Shown: in pieces, positions 42,748 to 51,030 of the stretch
How positions within the stretch are numbered: the stretch's first letter is position 1
Layout of the letters: each line of letters starts with the position of its first letter
Assembly: GCF_041080655.1 (NCBI RefSeq)
Contig: NZ_CP163525.1
Span: 1,364,001-1,428,000, forward strand
From: Streptomyces sp. CG4
Lineage (GTDB): Bacteria > Actinomycetota > Actinomycetes > Streptomycetales > Streptomycetaceae
Reading direction: 5' to 3'
DNA length: 64,000 bases
Notes under the pieces: generated by a model
Told to the model about the DNA's origin: nothing
What the model saw: only the letters and a program-made list of their open reading frames with translations
The model's database searches: none
Program-made: the position numbers and the translations under genes

Positions 42748-43236
42748 ATGGGCGGCCGGACGACCCGACAACGCAAGGCCGTCGCGCGCGCACTCGCGGG
42801 CTGCCATGACTTCGTGTCGGCCCAGGAGTTGTACGCCCATCTGGTGTCCGGCGATCACATAATCGGCCTGACCACCGTCTACCGCGCCCTGCGCGAGCTG
42901 GAGGCGGACGGCGGCGTGGACGTCGTACGCGACGAGGCCGGCGGGCGGCTCTACCGGCTGCGCCCCGCCGACGGACACCGCCACTACCTGATGTGCCGCG
43001 ACTGCGGTCGCAGCCGGCCGGTGGACTCCGAGGTCGTCGAGGAGTGGGCGGGCCGGATCGCCGCCGACACCGGCTTCACCGCCGTCGAGCACACCGTCGA
43101 ACTCACCGGCGTCTGCGCCGACTGTCTGGCCCGCACAGACGGAGGCCGACCGTCCGGGGACGAAGGAGAAGAACCGCCATGCCACTGGGATCGCGCCCCG
43201 GGCCCCGGGGACCCAGTCCACAGTTGCGCGAGCTGA
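42748..43236 (+). CDS. Fur-family regulator (Zur-like)
   Basis: The 162-residue protein has TTRQRKAVARALAGCHDFVSAQELYAHL and GLTTVYRALRELEADGGVDVV as winged helix, then HRHYLMCRDCGRSRPVD and a second CxxC, TGVCADC, for the structural zinc. The GHRHYLMCRDCG wording resembles Zur more than Fur. The C-terminal tail (HWDRAPGPGDPVHSC) extends past the usual end and overlaps the next gene by 58 nt. It should sense Zn or a related metal and control the downstream operon. Confidence 0.85.
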   Translation: MGGRTTRQRKAVARALAGCHDFVSAQELYAHLVSGDHIIGLTTVYRALRELEADGGVDVVRDEAGGRLYRLRPADGHRHYLMCRDCGRSRPVDSEVVEEWAGRIAADTGFTAVEHTVELTGVCADCLARTDGGRPSGDEGEEPPCHWDRAPGPGDPVHSCAS

Positions 43237-43454
43237 AGGAGACCGTGCGCACTCTCCTCGATCTCGACGACGACACCGCCGTCCTGATCCGCCAGCTCGC
43301 CTGTACCGAACCGGGCTGCCCGCCACTGGAAACGGTCGTCGTCGTGCTCCCGATGGAGGGCGCGGCCCGCCGCTGGACCCTGCACCGCCCCGCCGACCAG
43401 ATCACCAAGGACGACCTGCGCGCCGCCCTGCTCGCCGCCGAACAGCACGACTAG
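43179..43454 (+). CDS. Small conserved protein of the CobW operon
   Basis: The 91-residue protein, SD GAAGGAG, starts inside the end of the Fur gene. It contains LRELKETVRTLLDLDDDTAVLI and TEPGCPPLETVVVVLPMEG with two Cys in CTEPGC, and a helical end. It is the type found between zinc-responsive regulators and CobW GTPases in Streptomyces; its role is unknown. Confidence 0.72.
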   Translation: MPLGSRPGPRGPSPQLRELKETVRTLLDLDDDTAVLIRQLACTEPGCPPLETVVVVLPMEGAARRWTLHRPADQITKDDLRAALLAAEQHD

Positions 43455-43463
43455 GAGACCGAC

Positions 43464-44486
43464 TTGACCACCCCCGAACCTGGCCAGCCCCGCGACGAGC
43501 GGGTCCCCGTCACCGTTTTGACCGGCTTCCTCGGCGCCGGCAAGACCACCCTCCTCAACCGCATCCTCACCGAGAACCACGGCATGAGGATCGCCGTGAT
43601 CGAGAACGAGTTCGGCGAGGTCGGCATCGACGACGCGCTCGTGCTCGACGCCGAGGAAGAGATCTTCGAGATGAACAACGGCTGCATCTGCTGCACCGTG
43701 CGCGGGGATCTGATCCGCATCCTGGGTGCGCTGATGCGGCGCCGCGAGAAGTTCGACCACATCCTCATCGAGACCACCGGCCTCGCCGACCCCGCGCCCG
43801 TCGCCCAGACCTTCTTCATGGACGACGAAATCGCCTCCCAGCTGCGGCTGGACGCCATCGTCACGCTCGTCGACGCCGCACACGTGCTCCAGCACCTGGA
43901 CGAGATCAAGCCGGAGGGCGTGGAGAACGAGGCCGTCGAACAGATCGCCTTCGCCGACCGCGTCGTCCTCAACAAGACCGACCTGGCCGACGAGGAGACC
44001 ATCGGACAGGTCGTACGCCGCATCCGGGCCATCAACGGCGGAGTGCGGATCATCCCCGCACAGCACGCGCGCATCAATCTGCACGAAGTGCTGGACGTGG
44101 GCGCGTTCGACCTGGAGCGGGTGCTTGCCGACGACCCCGCCTTCCTCACCGAGACCGAGCACCAGCACGACACCACCGTCACCTCGGTCGGCATCGAGCT
44201 GGCGGGCGAGCTGGACGAGGACCGCCTCAATGCCTGGCTCGGCTCCCTGCTGCGCACCAAGGGCGTCGACCTCTTCCGCTCCAAGGGCATCCTCGCCATC
44301 GCCGGAGCGCCCAAGCAGTACGTCTTCCAGGGCGTGCACATGCTGCTGGACGGCACCTTCGGACGCGACTGGCAGGAGGGCGAACCCCGCACGAACAAGC
44401 TCGTGTTCATCGGCCGCGACCTCGACCGCGCGGCACTGCAGCGCGGCTTCGCAGACTGCCTGGCCACGGCGGGAGCGATCGCATGA
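43464..44486 (+). CDS. CobW/COG0523-family metallochaperone GTPase
   Basis: The 340-residue GTPase has G1 [16 protein letters not shown] (residues 20-35), [15 protein letters not shown] (switch), the metal-binding CxCC motif C74-I-C76-C77 in [22 protein letters not shown] and NKTDL. The C-terminal CobW_C domain contains [25 protein letters not shown]0523 proteins deliver or allocate zinc or related metals. The start is TTG at 43464 after AGGAGA; the WD40 gene overlaps its stop (ATGA). Confidence 0.9.
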   Translation: MTTPEPGQPRDERVPVTVLTGFLGAGKTTLLNRILTENHGMRIAVIENEFGEVGIDDALVLDAEEEIFEMNNGCICCTVRGDLIRILGALMRRREKFDHILIETTGLADPAPVAQTFFMDDEIASQLRLDAIVTLVDAAHVLQHLDEIKPEGVENEAVEQIAFADRVVLNKTDLADEETIGQVVRRIRAINGGVRIIPAQHARINLHEVLDVGAFDLERVLADDPAFLTETEHQHDTTVTSVGIELAGELDEDRLNAWLGSLLRTKGVDLFRSKGILAIAGAPKQYVFQGVHMLLDGTFGRDWQEGEPRTNKLVFIGRDLDRAALQRGFADCLATAGAIA

Positions 44487-45508
44487 GCACGGCAGTGGAG
44501 TCCCCGCCCGCGTGGGAGACCGACGTCGACGACGTACCCGTCGCACTCAGCGCGCGCGGTGACCTGGTCGCCGCCGCGGGCGCCGAGGGCACCGTGAAGA
44601 TCTTCGACGCGGCGATGGGCGCCGAGATCGGCACGCTCGACCTGCCTGGAGGCGCACTGAAGGTCCAACTCTCCCCGGACGCCCAGCACTTGGTCGCCAC
44701 CGGCCCCCTGGGGTACGCGTTGTGGCGCCGCTCCGACGGGCGGACGACGCTACGGGAGTCAGGTGCCTGGTCGGCGGCCGCCGCCTGGGCGGACACTGAG
44801 CGGGTCGCGGTCGCCTCCGGGCGCCGGGCCCTCGTCCTGGACACCGGCGGTGGCGAGTTGTGGCGTACGGAGCCCGCCGCGTCCACCGTCACCGACCTCG
44901 CCTGGATGCGGCAGGGCCGGCGCCTGGCCGTGGCCGCGTACGGGGCCGTGCGCTGCCACGAACGGCACACCGAGAAGCCGGTCGCCACCTACCCCTACGT
45001 CGGCTCGCACCTCGCACTCGCCGTCGCGCCCACCGGGAGGTGGATCTGCAGCGGCAACCAGGACGCCTCCATCCACATCTGGCGCGCCCGCGACGGCGGC
45101 GAACTCACCATGTCCGGCTACCCGGAGAAGGTCTCCCGGCTCGCCTTCGACGACACCGGCTTCTGGCTGGCCGCCGACGGCGCGCCCGACGTGACCGTCT
45201 GGGACTTCTCCGGCAAGGGCCCGGAGGGCACCGCACCACGCTCGCTCCGCTGCCACGAGACGGTGACCGCGCTCGCCTGGCGGCCGGGCGCGGCCGGGCA
45301 TCTGGCCAGCGGCGGCGCCGACGGCACCGTAGCCCTGTGGCACGCCACCGCAGGACGGCCACAGGCGCGCCTGCGCCCGGTGCGCGAACTGGACGGCACC
45401 GGCGCGGCCGTCGGCGCGCTCGCCTGGGCAGGCCCCCACCTGCTGACCGTGGCCTGGCGGGACGGCCGGATCCGGACCTACGGCGTGCCGTCCCGGACCG
45501 CGCTGTGA
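44483..45508 (+). CDS. WD40-repeat protein
   Basis: The 341-residue protein consists of about seven beta-propeller repeats, for example [40 protein letters not shown] and [20 protein letters not shown]. It has no signal peptide and is probably a cytoplasmic scaffold. Coupling to the CobW gene by a 4-nt overlap suggests the two proteins act together, perhaps presenting a client for metal loading. That is inference. Confidence 0.82.
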   Translation: MSTAVESPPAWETDVDDVPVALSARGDLVAAAGAEGTVKIFDAAMGAEIGTLDLPGGALKVQLSPDAQHLVATGPLGYALWRRSDGRTTLRESGAWSAAAAWADTERVAVASGRRALVLDTGGGELWRTEPAASTVTDLAWMRQGRRLAVAAYGAVRCHERHTEKPVATYPYVGSHLALAVAPTGRWICSGNQDASIHIWRARDGGELTMSGYPEKVSRLAFDDTGFWLAADGAPDVTVWDFSGKGPEGTAPRSLRCHETVTALAWRPGAAGHLASGGADGTVALWHATAGRPQARLRPVRELDGTGAAVGALAWAGPHLLTVAWRDGRIRTYGVPSRTAL

Positions 45509-45918
45509 ACCAGTCCGTGAACCGTTCCGTCATCCGGGCAGCCACTCCCCGCCCCTGCACACTCGTCGTGTGCCGGGGCTGCTGCTGCGGCAACCCACGC
45601 AAGCACCCCGGCACCGACCACGCCTGGCAACTGGACCGACTGCGCGCCGGCGCGGCAGAGCACGGCTTCCAGGTCCGTACGACGGACTGCCTCGGCCCCT
45701 GCGACCAGGCCAACGTCATCGTCGTCCAACCCTCAACCGCCGGGCGCCGGGCCGGAGGCCGCGCCGTCTGGGTCGGCTTCGCCATGGACGACGACAGCAC
45801 CGACGACCTGCTGCACTGGGCACAGGCGGGCGGACCCGGCATCGCCCAACCGCCCCCCACCCTGGCCCTCCAGCTGATCCGCCCACCGCGCGAGGCCCGC
45901 GCCCGTGCACGCCGATGA
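45505..45918 (+). CDS. Thioredoxin-like 2Fe-2S ferredoxin-type protein
   Basis: The 137-residue protein has LVVCRGCCCGNPRKHPG and VRTTDCLGPCDQANVIVVQPS, the Cys pattern of thioredoxin-like 2Fe-2S ferredoxins, with an extra Cys-rich start (CRGCCCG). The GTG overlaps the WD40 stop and its end overlaps the ArsR gene by 14 nt. In this operon the thiols might bind metal rather than a cluster. Confidence 0.75.
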   Translation: MNQSVNRSVIRAATPRPCTLVVCRGCCCGNPRKHPGTDHAWQLDRLRAGAAEHGFQVRTTDCLGPCDQANVIVVQPSTAGRRAGGRAVWVGFAMDDDSTDDLLHWAQAGGPGIAQPPPTLALQLIRPPREARARARR

Positions 45919-46267
45919 CCTCGACGCCGGCGGCCGCGACGTCCTCGCGGCCGCCCGGCTCGACGAAGCCACCGCCGCCTCCGTCGCCACGACACTCCAG
46001 GCCCTCGCCACACCGTCCCGCCTGCTGATCCTCACCACCCTGCGACAGCGCCCGTACCCCGTCGGCGAACTCGCCTGCGCCATCGGCATGGAACAGTCCG
46101 CCGTCTCCCACCAACTGCGCCTGCTGCGCGCCCTCGGCCTGGTCACCAGCCGCCGCGACGGCCGCCGCATCGTCTACAGCCTCTACGACGACCACGTCAC
46201 CCAACTCCTCGACCAGGCCGTCCACCACATCGAGCACCTGCGCCTCGGCGTACGCGACCCCGGCTGA
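45905..46267 (+). CDS. ArsR/SmtB-family repressor, paralogue of 40082-40492
   Basis: The 120-residue protein shares with the first ArsR the runs ATTLQALATPSRLLIL and SHQLRLLRALGLV and the alpha5 site DDHVTQLLDQAVHHIEHLRLG, including the HH-x-x-H ligands of Ni/Zn sensors. The Cys of the first copy (QSACSHQ) is Val here. It is the last gene of the Fur-CobW operon. The two paralogues at either end may sense different metals or act on the same operators. Confidence 0.87.
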   Translation: MHADDLDAGGRDVLAAARLDEATAASVATTLQALATPSRLLILTTLRQRPYPVGELACAIGMEQSAVSHQLRLLRALGLVTSRRDGRRIVYSLYDDHVTQLLDQAVHHIEHLRLGVRDPG

Positions 46268-46579
46268 CGCCTGTCTCGCACGGCCGGCATCTGTGCGTCG
46301 GTTGAGGTGGGCGACGTGCCGTGGCGCGGGTTCTGCTCGGAGCCGATCGGGCAGCGAGCCGTCGTCGGGCATCCCGGCCCGCAGCCACGCCCCGACCACC
46401 TCGGCGTCGGCTTCCGTCACCAGCGGGCCGAGGCGTACGACGACCCCGCCCGGCCTTCGGTCGGCCCCACAAGGCTGCACGGCGGCATGCACCCCACGGC
46501 CGCTCCGGCAGTGCAGCACACTCCCCAGACAACCGGTGGAGACCATCACCCTGAGCTCCGCCCCGCGCTGTCCGCCGAG

Positions 46580-47076
46580 CACCGCATGACCATCCGCGCT
46601 CCGCGGTCAACTGCCCGGCGCATCCGGCACCTCCAGGCCGAGGCCCGCGAGCTGGAGAACGAACTCCTCCAGCTCGTCCGCCAACAAGCCCCCGAACTCC
46701 TGGAGTTGCTTGGCGTCGGTGCGATCACCGCAGCTCAGATCCTGGTCAGCTGGTCGCATCCGGGCCGGTTCCGTTCCGAGGCCGCCTTCGCCTCCTTCGC
46801 CGGCGTCGCGCCGATCCCGGTTCCGTCGGGCCTGGCCAACAAGCACCGGCTCAACCGGGGCGGCGACCGCCAGCTGAACCGAGCGATGCACACGATCACC
46901 CTGATCAGGATGCGGCTCGATCCCGCCACGAAGGCGTACGTCGCCCGCTGTGTCGGCGAGGCAAGAGCCCCCGCGACGCACAGCGCTGCCTCAAGCTCAA
47001 CATCTGCCGCCAGATCTTCAAGATCGTCGAACGAAGGAGTCAGCCGGACGTGGAAGAGCTTCCTCAAGCGGCTTGA
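46580..47076 (+). pseudogene. IS110-family transposase remnant (C-terminal half)
   Basis: The frame gives RHLQAEARELENELLQLVRQ, LLELLGVGAITAAQILVSW, FASFAGVAPIPVPSG and GGDRQLNRAMHTITLIRMRLD, then shifts near 46955 to GKSPRDAQRCLKLNICRQIF before a stop at 47074-47076. The RuvC-like N-terminal half is missing. It differs in sequence type from the intact IS110 at 21 kb. On the opposite strand, 46275-46440 has coding-like codon use (VRLGPLVTEADAEVVGAW) from an unidentified gene fragment. Confidence 0.8.
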
Positions 47077-47496
47077 CACGACACAGCAGCCTCGGGGGGC
47101 TCATTCGGCGGGCCTGTTCGCCTGGATCAGCGCCTGCTGGCCGTTGGCGACGAGCTTCCGGGAGCCGACGGCCTGGACGCCATACACCTCGAACTGACGG
47201 ACAATCAGGGTGCGTCGGGGGTTCAGGACGGTGCCGATCGCCTCAAGGCGGCACCAACGGCGGGTGGCGCCCCTCTTGCTGATGTCCACACCGGCGCATC
47301 GTTCGTGCAGCGCTGGATCGCCGACCTGCAACGATGGGACTTGTCCAGGGTCCTGTTGGCTCCGCGGAAAGAAGCACTCTCCAGGTGAACCTGATGCCGC
47401 TGCGCTACCTCGTGAAGGGCAGCGAGGCCGTACTCAGCCGCAGTGGCGGTGTGCTGGAGGCCCTGCCGACCATGGGCGGCATGCCGGCCTTCTCGG
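47077..47496. other. Degenerate transposon-derived spacer
   Basis: No intact gene is seen. On the minus strand 47101-47331 begins with HERCAGVDISKR, which resembles an IS110-type transposase N-terminus, then loses similarity. It separates the IS110 remnant from the nitroreductase gene. Confidence 0.4.
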
Positions 47497-48150
47497 TCAG
47501 GTCAGGTCCCCGCCCTGCCAGCCGTCGTGGTGCAGGACGTCCTTCAGCGGCAGCCGTGGCCCCGGCCGGAACGTGGCGCGCAGCGGGTACGCCGTCGGCA
47601 GCAGGGCCCCCTGGCGGACAGTGGACGGCAGGCCCAGGAGATCGGCTACCTCCCGCTCGCGGTCCAGATGGACGGCCGTCCAGGCGGTCACCAGACCGCG
47701 GCTTCGCGCGGCCAGCGCATAGCTCCAGGCGGCGGGCAGCAGCGACGCCCACAGACCGGCCTGATTGCCCTCCGGCAGCCGCCCGTCGGCCAGTTCGAGG
47801 CAGGGGATGACCAGCACCGGCACCTGGTGCAGCCGGTCGGCCAGCCCCCGGGCGGCGGTGAGCACGGAGCGGGTTTCTTCGGGCAGCTCGTCCAGCCGTT
47901 CGAGGGCGGCGGCGTTGCGGTCGTAGAACGCGGCCCGGTACACCTCGGCGACGTCCGCACGCACTTGCGGGTCAGTGAGCAGGATCCAGCGCCAGTTCTG
48001 CCGGTTGTTGCCGTTGGGTGCCTGCAGGGCGACGCGCAGGCAGTCCTCGACCAGCTCCGCATCCACCGCCCGCGCCAGGTCAAGGCCGCGCCGCACGGAA
48101 CGCGTGGTGGTCAGCAACTCCTCGCAGGACAGGGGAAGTTCAGCGCTCAC
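47497..48150 (-). CDS. Nitroreductase-family FMN oxidoreductase
   Basis: The 217-residue protein has ELLTTTRSVRRGLDLARAV (R-S-x-R flavin motif), VALQAPNGNNRQNWRWILLTD, GLWASLLPAAWSYALAARSRG and LLPTAYPLRATFRPGPRLPLKDV at the end. This fold binds FMN and reduces nitro groups, enones or quinones with NAD(P)H. It is the last gene of the nine-gene cluster, its GTG overlapping the UbiA stop. Reduction of a butenolide-type double bond would suit an AfsA-containing pathway; that is inferred. Confidence 0.85.
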   Translation of the reverse strand: MSAELPLSCEELLTTTRSVRRGLDLARAVDAELVEDCLRVALQAPNGNNRQNWRWILLTDPQVRADVAEVYRAAFYDRNAAALERLDELPEETRSVLTAARGLADRLHQVPVLVIPCLELADGRLPEGNQAGLWASLLPAAWSYALAARSRGLVTAWTAVHLDREREVADLLGLPSTVRQGALLPTAYPLRATFRPGPRLPLKDVLHHDGWQGGDLT

Positions 48151-49046
48151 GGCAGCAGCACCGCCCTGACGACCAGGGCGAGGTACGTCCCCACGATGAA
48201 GCCCATCGCGGTCACGAGCGGCCAGCCGCCGTGGCGCGCGGCCAGGAACCGTCGGGTGCCCCAGGCCGGCAGGGCCGCCATCAGGCAGGGCAGCAGCCCG
48301 AGCGGGCCGTCCGGCGCGAACAGGACGACCTGGCAACCCACCGCCCCGGCCGCGAGGCTCGCGGTGATCGCCGCGCTGCGCCGGGGGCCGAGGTCGGCCG
48401 AGTACAGGCGGGTGCCCGGCTCCGCCTCCCAGGCCGTCTTGCGGGCGAATTCGAAGTGCAGGAACACACAAGCGCACAGCGCGAGAAGCACCGCTTCGCG
48501 CCAGTCGGCGGTGATGGTCCCCGCGGCGGCCAGCGAGCCGCACACATAGACGCCGAGCAGCACCTGCACCGGGTAGGTGACCGCGAGGTTGAGCAGCTGC
48601 CGGTCGCGTACCGCCGTCGACAGGCGTTCCAGGGCGGCGAGGAACAGTCCGTAACCGAGGGCCGCCAGGATCAACAGGACGGCCGTCGCCGACAGGGCGG
48701 CGTTCAGGCCCGCCACGACCGCGGTGAGGGCGGCCATGGCGCCGCGCAGCTCGGCCACGGTGATCGCACCGGTGACCAGCGGCCGGTCCGGGTGGTGCAC
48801 CCGGTCGTACTCGAAGTCCTTCTGCTCGTCCAGCATGCGCAGGAACAGCAGGGCCAGGACGACGCTGACGACCCGCACCCAGGTGGCGCCGGACGGCCGC
48901 CAGGGCGTGCCGGTCAGCTCCACCGCCGAGCCCTCCAGGGCGAGGACCCACAGCAGTCCGTAGGTGGCGTAGATGTGGGGCCGGAACATGCGCAGTACGA
49001 AACGGCCCAGCCGGGCGGGCACTTGGGGCGCGGCGACGGTGGTCAC
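48147..49046 (-). CDS. UbiA-superfamily membrane transferase
   Basis: The 299-residue protein has about eight hydrophobic helices. The first Asp-rich motif is D73-E-Q-K-D77-F-E-Y-D81 followed by HHPDRPLVTG, keeping the spacing of UbiA's NDxxDxxxD but with the first two positions changed to D-E. The second motif region reads ARKTAWEAEPGTRLYSADLG. UbiA enzymes move prenyl or other lipid pyrophosphate groups with Mg2+ in the membrane. The acceptor here is unknown. It follows the AfsA-family gene by 57 nt. Confidence 0.8.
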   Translation of the reverse strand: MTTVAAPQVPARLGRFVLRMFRPHIYATYGLLWVLALEGSAVELTGTPWRPSGATWVRVVSVVLALLFLRMLDEQKDFEYDRVHHPDRPLVTGAITVAELRGAMAALTAVVAGLNAALSATAVLLILAALGYGLFLAALERLSTAVRDRQLLNLAVTYPVQVLLGVYVCGSLAAAGTITADWREAVLLALCACVFLHFEFARKTAWEAEPGTRLYSADLGPRRSAAITASLAAGAVGCQVVLFAPDGPLGLLPCLMAALPAWGTRRFLAARHGGWPLVTAMGFIVGTYLALVVRAVLLP

Positions 49047-49103
49047 TGAGGGGTGTCCCCCTGTTCGGGTATGTGTCGTGCGGTGTCGGTCGTGTCGCGG
49101 GGC

Positions 49104-50084
49104 TCAGGCGCCCGCGTGTGTCCCCGGACTCGCGGAGATGCCCGCCAGGGCCGTGTCCCGGTCGGCGAGCCGGATGCCGGCCTCGGCGACCAGGGCGCCG
49201 GGCTGGTGCAGGGTGCACTCGATGTCGGTGCCGGGCAGTACCGGAGCGGTCCGGCACTCCAGGGGCAGGTCCATCTCGGCGAAGCACCTGAACCTCGCGG
49301 TCAGGGCGACCGGCAGCGCGGTGGCCGCGCGCACCGTGCCCGCGGCGACGGCTGCGTTCACGGCCAGTTGCCGGAAGGCTTCCAGCTCCAGCATCCCGGG
49401 GACATGGTCGACCCAGTGGTCGTACAGGGTCGGGTGCATGGTGTCGGCGACCAGACGGGCCGTGCGTATGCCGTCGCCCGGGGTGCGCGGCGAGGAGATG
49501 ACCACATTGGCCGGGTCGCTCCGGCCGACCAGGGCGGGATCGATCCGTGGTCCGGGCAGCGCGACGGGGAGTTCGGGCAGGCCGAGTGCCTCGCGCTGCC
49601 CGGCCCGCAGGCGCGTCCAGTCCTCCGGCGGCATCCATGAGTAATCGATGCGGGCCAGCATGGCCTCGCGTGCCCCGATGGTCACGGTGAAGCGTAGCCG
49701 CAGTCCCGTCACCCCGGCCCGGCTCCGGATCCGGCGCTCGATACAGGCGGCGATGACGGCCTCGGTGGGCGTGGCACCGGACGCCAGGGCAGCCGGATCG
49801 GGCATCTCGAACTCGACGGTCCGCAGCAGGAACTTGTGCCCAAGGGGGACACCGAAGTACGAGTGGGCCACCACGAAGATGCCCTGCCTGCACGCCTCGA
49901 ACAACAGCATCGGGTCGTGGTGCGTGCGGGGTCCCAGGGTGTCGTCGTAGAAGGCGTGCAGGCGGGGAAGCTGCGCGGCGAGCAGCACCTCGTCGTCGCT
50001 GTGGCGCTCCGCATCGGTCAGGAAGACCTCGGCGATCGCGGCCCGGTGCACCAGCTCCTTCGGAAGTGTCCGGGCGAACTGCAT
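49104..50084 (-). CDS. AfsA-family (gamma-butyrolactone biosynthesis) enzyme
   Basis: The 326-residue protein starts MQFARTLPKELVHRAAIAEVF, a close match to the conserved opening of AfsA/ScbA, and contains two hotdog-like halves with YFGVPLGHKFLLRTVEFEM in the first and DHVPGMLELEAFRQLAVNAA in the second. AfsA condenses a beta-ketoacyl group with dihydroxyacetone phosphate, the first committed step to A-factor-type signals and related furans. No receptor/TetR gene is adjacent, unusual for hormone loci. The role within this cluster is inferred. Confidence 0.87.
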   Translation of the reverse strand: MQFARTLPKELVHRAAIAEVFLTDAERHSDDEVLLAAQLPRLHAFYDDTLGPRTHHDPMLLFEACRQGIFVVAHSYFGVPLGHKFLLRTVEFEMPDPAALASGATPTEAVIAACIERRIRSRAGVTGLRLRFTVTIGAREAMLARIDYSWMPPEDWTRLRAGQREALGLPELPVALPGPRIDPALVGRSDPANVVISSPRTPGDGIRTARLVADTMHPTLYDHWVDHVPGMLELEAFRQLAVNAAVAAGTVRAATALPVALTARFRCFAEMDLPLECRTAPVLPGTDIECTLHQPGALVAEAGIRLADRDTALAGISASPGTHAGA

Positions 50085-50094
50085 GGGTCGCTCC

Positions 50095-51030
50095 TCAGGT
50101 CGAGGCGCCGCGTACGGCGTCCAGGTGGTTGCGCCATTCGTCGACGCCGGCACCGTCCAGCACGGGGAGCCAGCCGGGCTGCCGCATGGGAAGAACCTTC
50201 GAGCCGACGATGACGGTGTCCCACGGGTCGAGGTCCATCCCGTGGTGCCAGGCCGATTCCAGGAGTTCGCGCGGGGAGGCGGCCGGGTCCAGGCCAGGAT
50301 GGCGGGCGATGACATCGCGCAGGCGTTCGACAGCGGGCTCGAAGTCGAGTTCACGGGGCTTCGTGGCGGAGTACAGCCAGTGGGCCAGCTCCAGGGCGTC
50401 CCCGGAACGGTCCTCGTCCGCGAGCGCGGAGCGGAAGAGGCGGTCGCGCTCGGCCTCGTCGAAGTGGACGGCCAGCTCCCGCAGGACGTCGGCGGGTTCG
50501 TCGGGCGTGTGCACAAGGTTGAGCAGATAGCTGTAGCGGCCCAGCAGGTGGCGCAGCTGACCGGGCTTGCGGGCCTCGGGGTCGGTGGGCCCCTTCAGGC
50601 TGGTGAGGTGGACCGAGGCCGGGACGTCGGTGTCGTGCTCGGGACGGACCAGCAGGACGAGGGCGTCGGCGTCCTCCAGGAAGAGCGCGGCGAGCCGCCT
50701 GCGGTAGGGGGTGGCGAGGTTCCACTGGAAGTACCAAAGGGAACGGATCATGGTCCGGGTCAGCCGGGTGGTCGCCGCGCCGACGATCCGGAAGCCCTGC
50801 CCGGTCAGCCATTCGACGGCCGCGTCCAGCCTGCGGGCCACCACCGCGTCCGGCTTCAGCAGCAGCGCGGCGTGACGGTGGGCGAAGCCGGTGACGTCGT
50901 CGGTGAGGGCGGCGAGTTGTTCGTAGCTCTCCTGGTAGTACGTGTCCGCGCCGTACAGCCGCTGTTTCTCGGGGTCACAGGTGAGCAGCGGCGAGACCGG
51001 AATGCCGTGCGCGGGCTCGGGGTGGTTCAT
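50095..51030 (-). CDS. Nucleoside-diphosphate-kinase-like protein
   Basis: The 311-residue protein has an NDK-like fold in residues 50-190: HAALLLKPDAVVARRLDAAV, GFRIVGAATTRLT, LVLLVRPEHD, TSLKGPTDPEARKPGQLRHLL and NLVHTPDEPADVLREL. The N-L-V-H174-T-P-D run matches the catalytic NxxHxxD of NDK, so a phosphohistidine may form. The C-terminal 110 residues are helical and unrecognised. It probably transfers phosphate in the cluster's pathway rather than in general nucleotide metabolism. Its ATG overlaps the SDR stop. Confidence 0.78.
   Translation of the reverse strand: MNHPEPAHGIPVSPLLTCDPEKQRLYGADTYYQESYEQLAALTDDVTGFAHRHAALLLKPDAVVARRLDAAVEWLTGQGFRIVGAATTRLTRTMIRSLWYFQWNLATPYRRRLAALFLEDADALVLLVRPEHDTDVPASVHLTSLKGPTDPEARKPGQLRHLLGRYSYLLNLVHTPDEPADVLRELAVHFDEAERDRLFRSALADEDRSGDALELAHWLYSATKPRELDFEPAVERLRDVIARHPGLDPAASPRELLESAWHHGMDLDPWDTVIVGSKVLPMRQPGWLPVLDGAGVDEWRNHLDAVRGAST

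Noticed and set aside
41356-43326. Minus-strand open frame opposite the P1B ATPase
   Set aside because: Its composition is Ser/Arg/Ala-rich and it mirrors the ATPase codons. The plus strand has complete P-type ATPase motifs.
42984-44546. Minus-strand open frame opposite CobW
   Set aside because: It is antisense to a complete GTPase with G1, CxCC and NKxD motifs.
46275-46440. Minus-strand coding-like stretch reading VRLGPLVTEADAEVVGAW
   Set aside because: Codon use is suggestive, but no start, stop context or family could be recognised, so it is only mentioned with the IS110 remnant.
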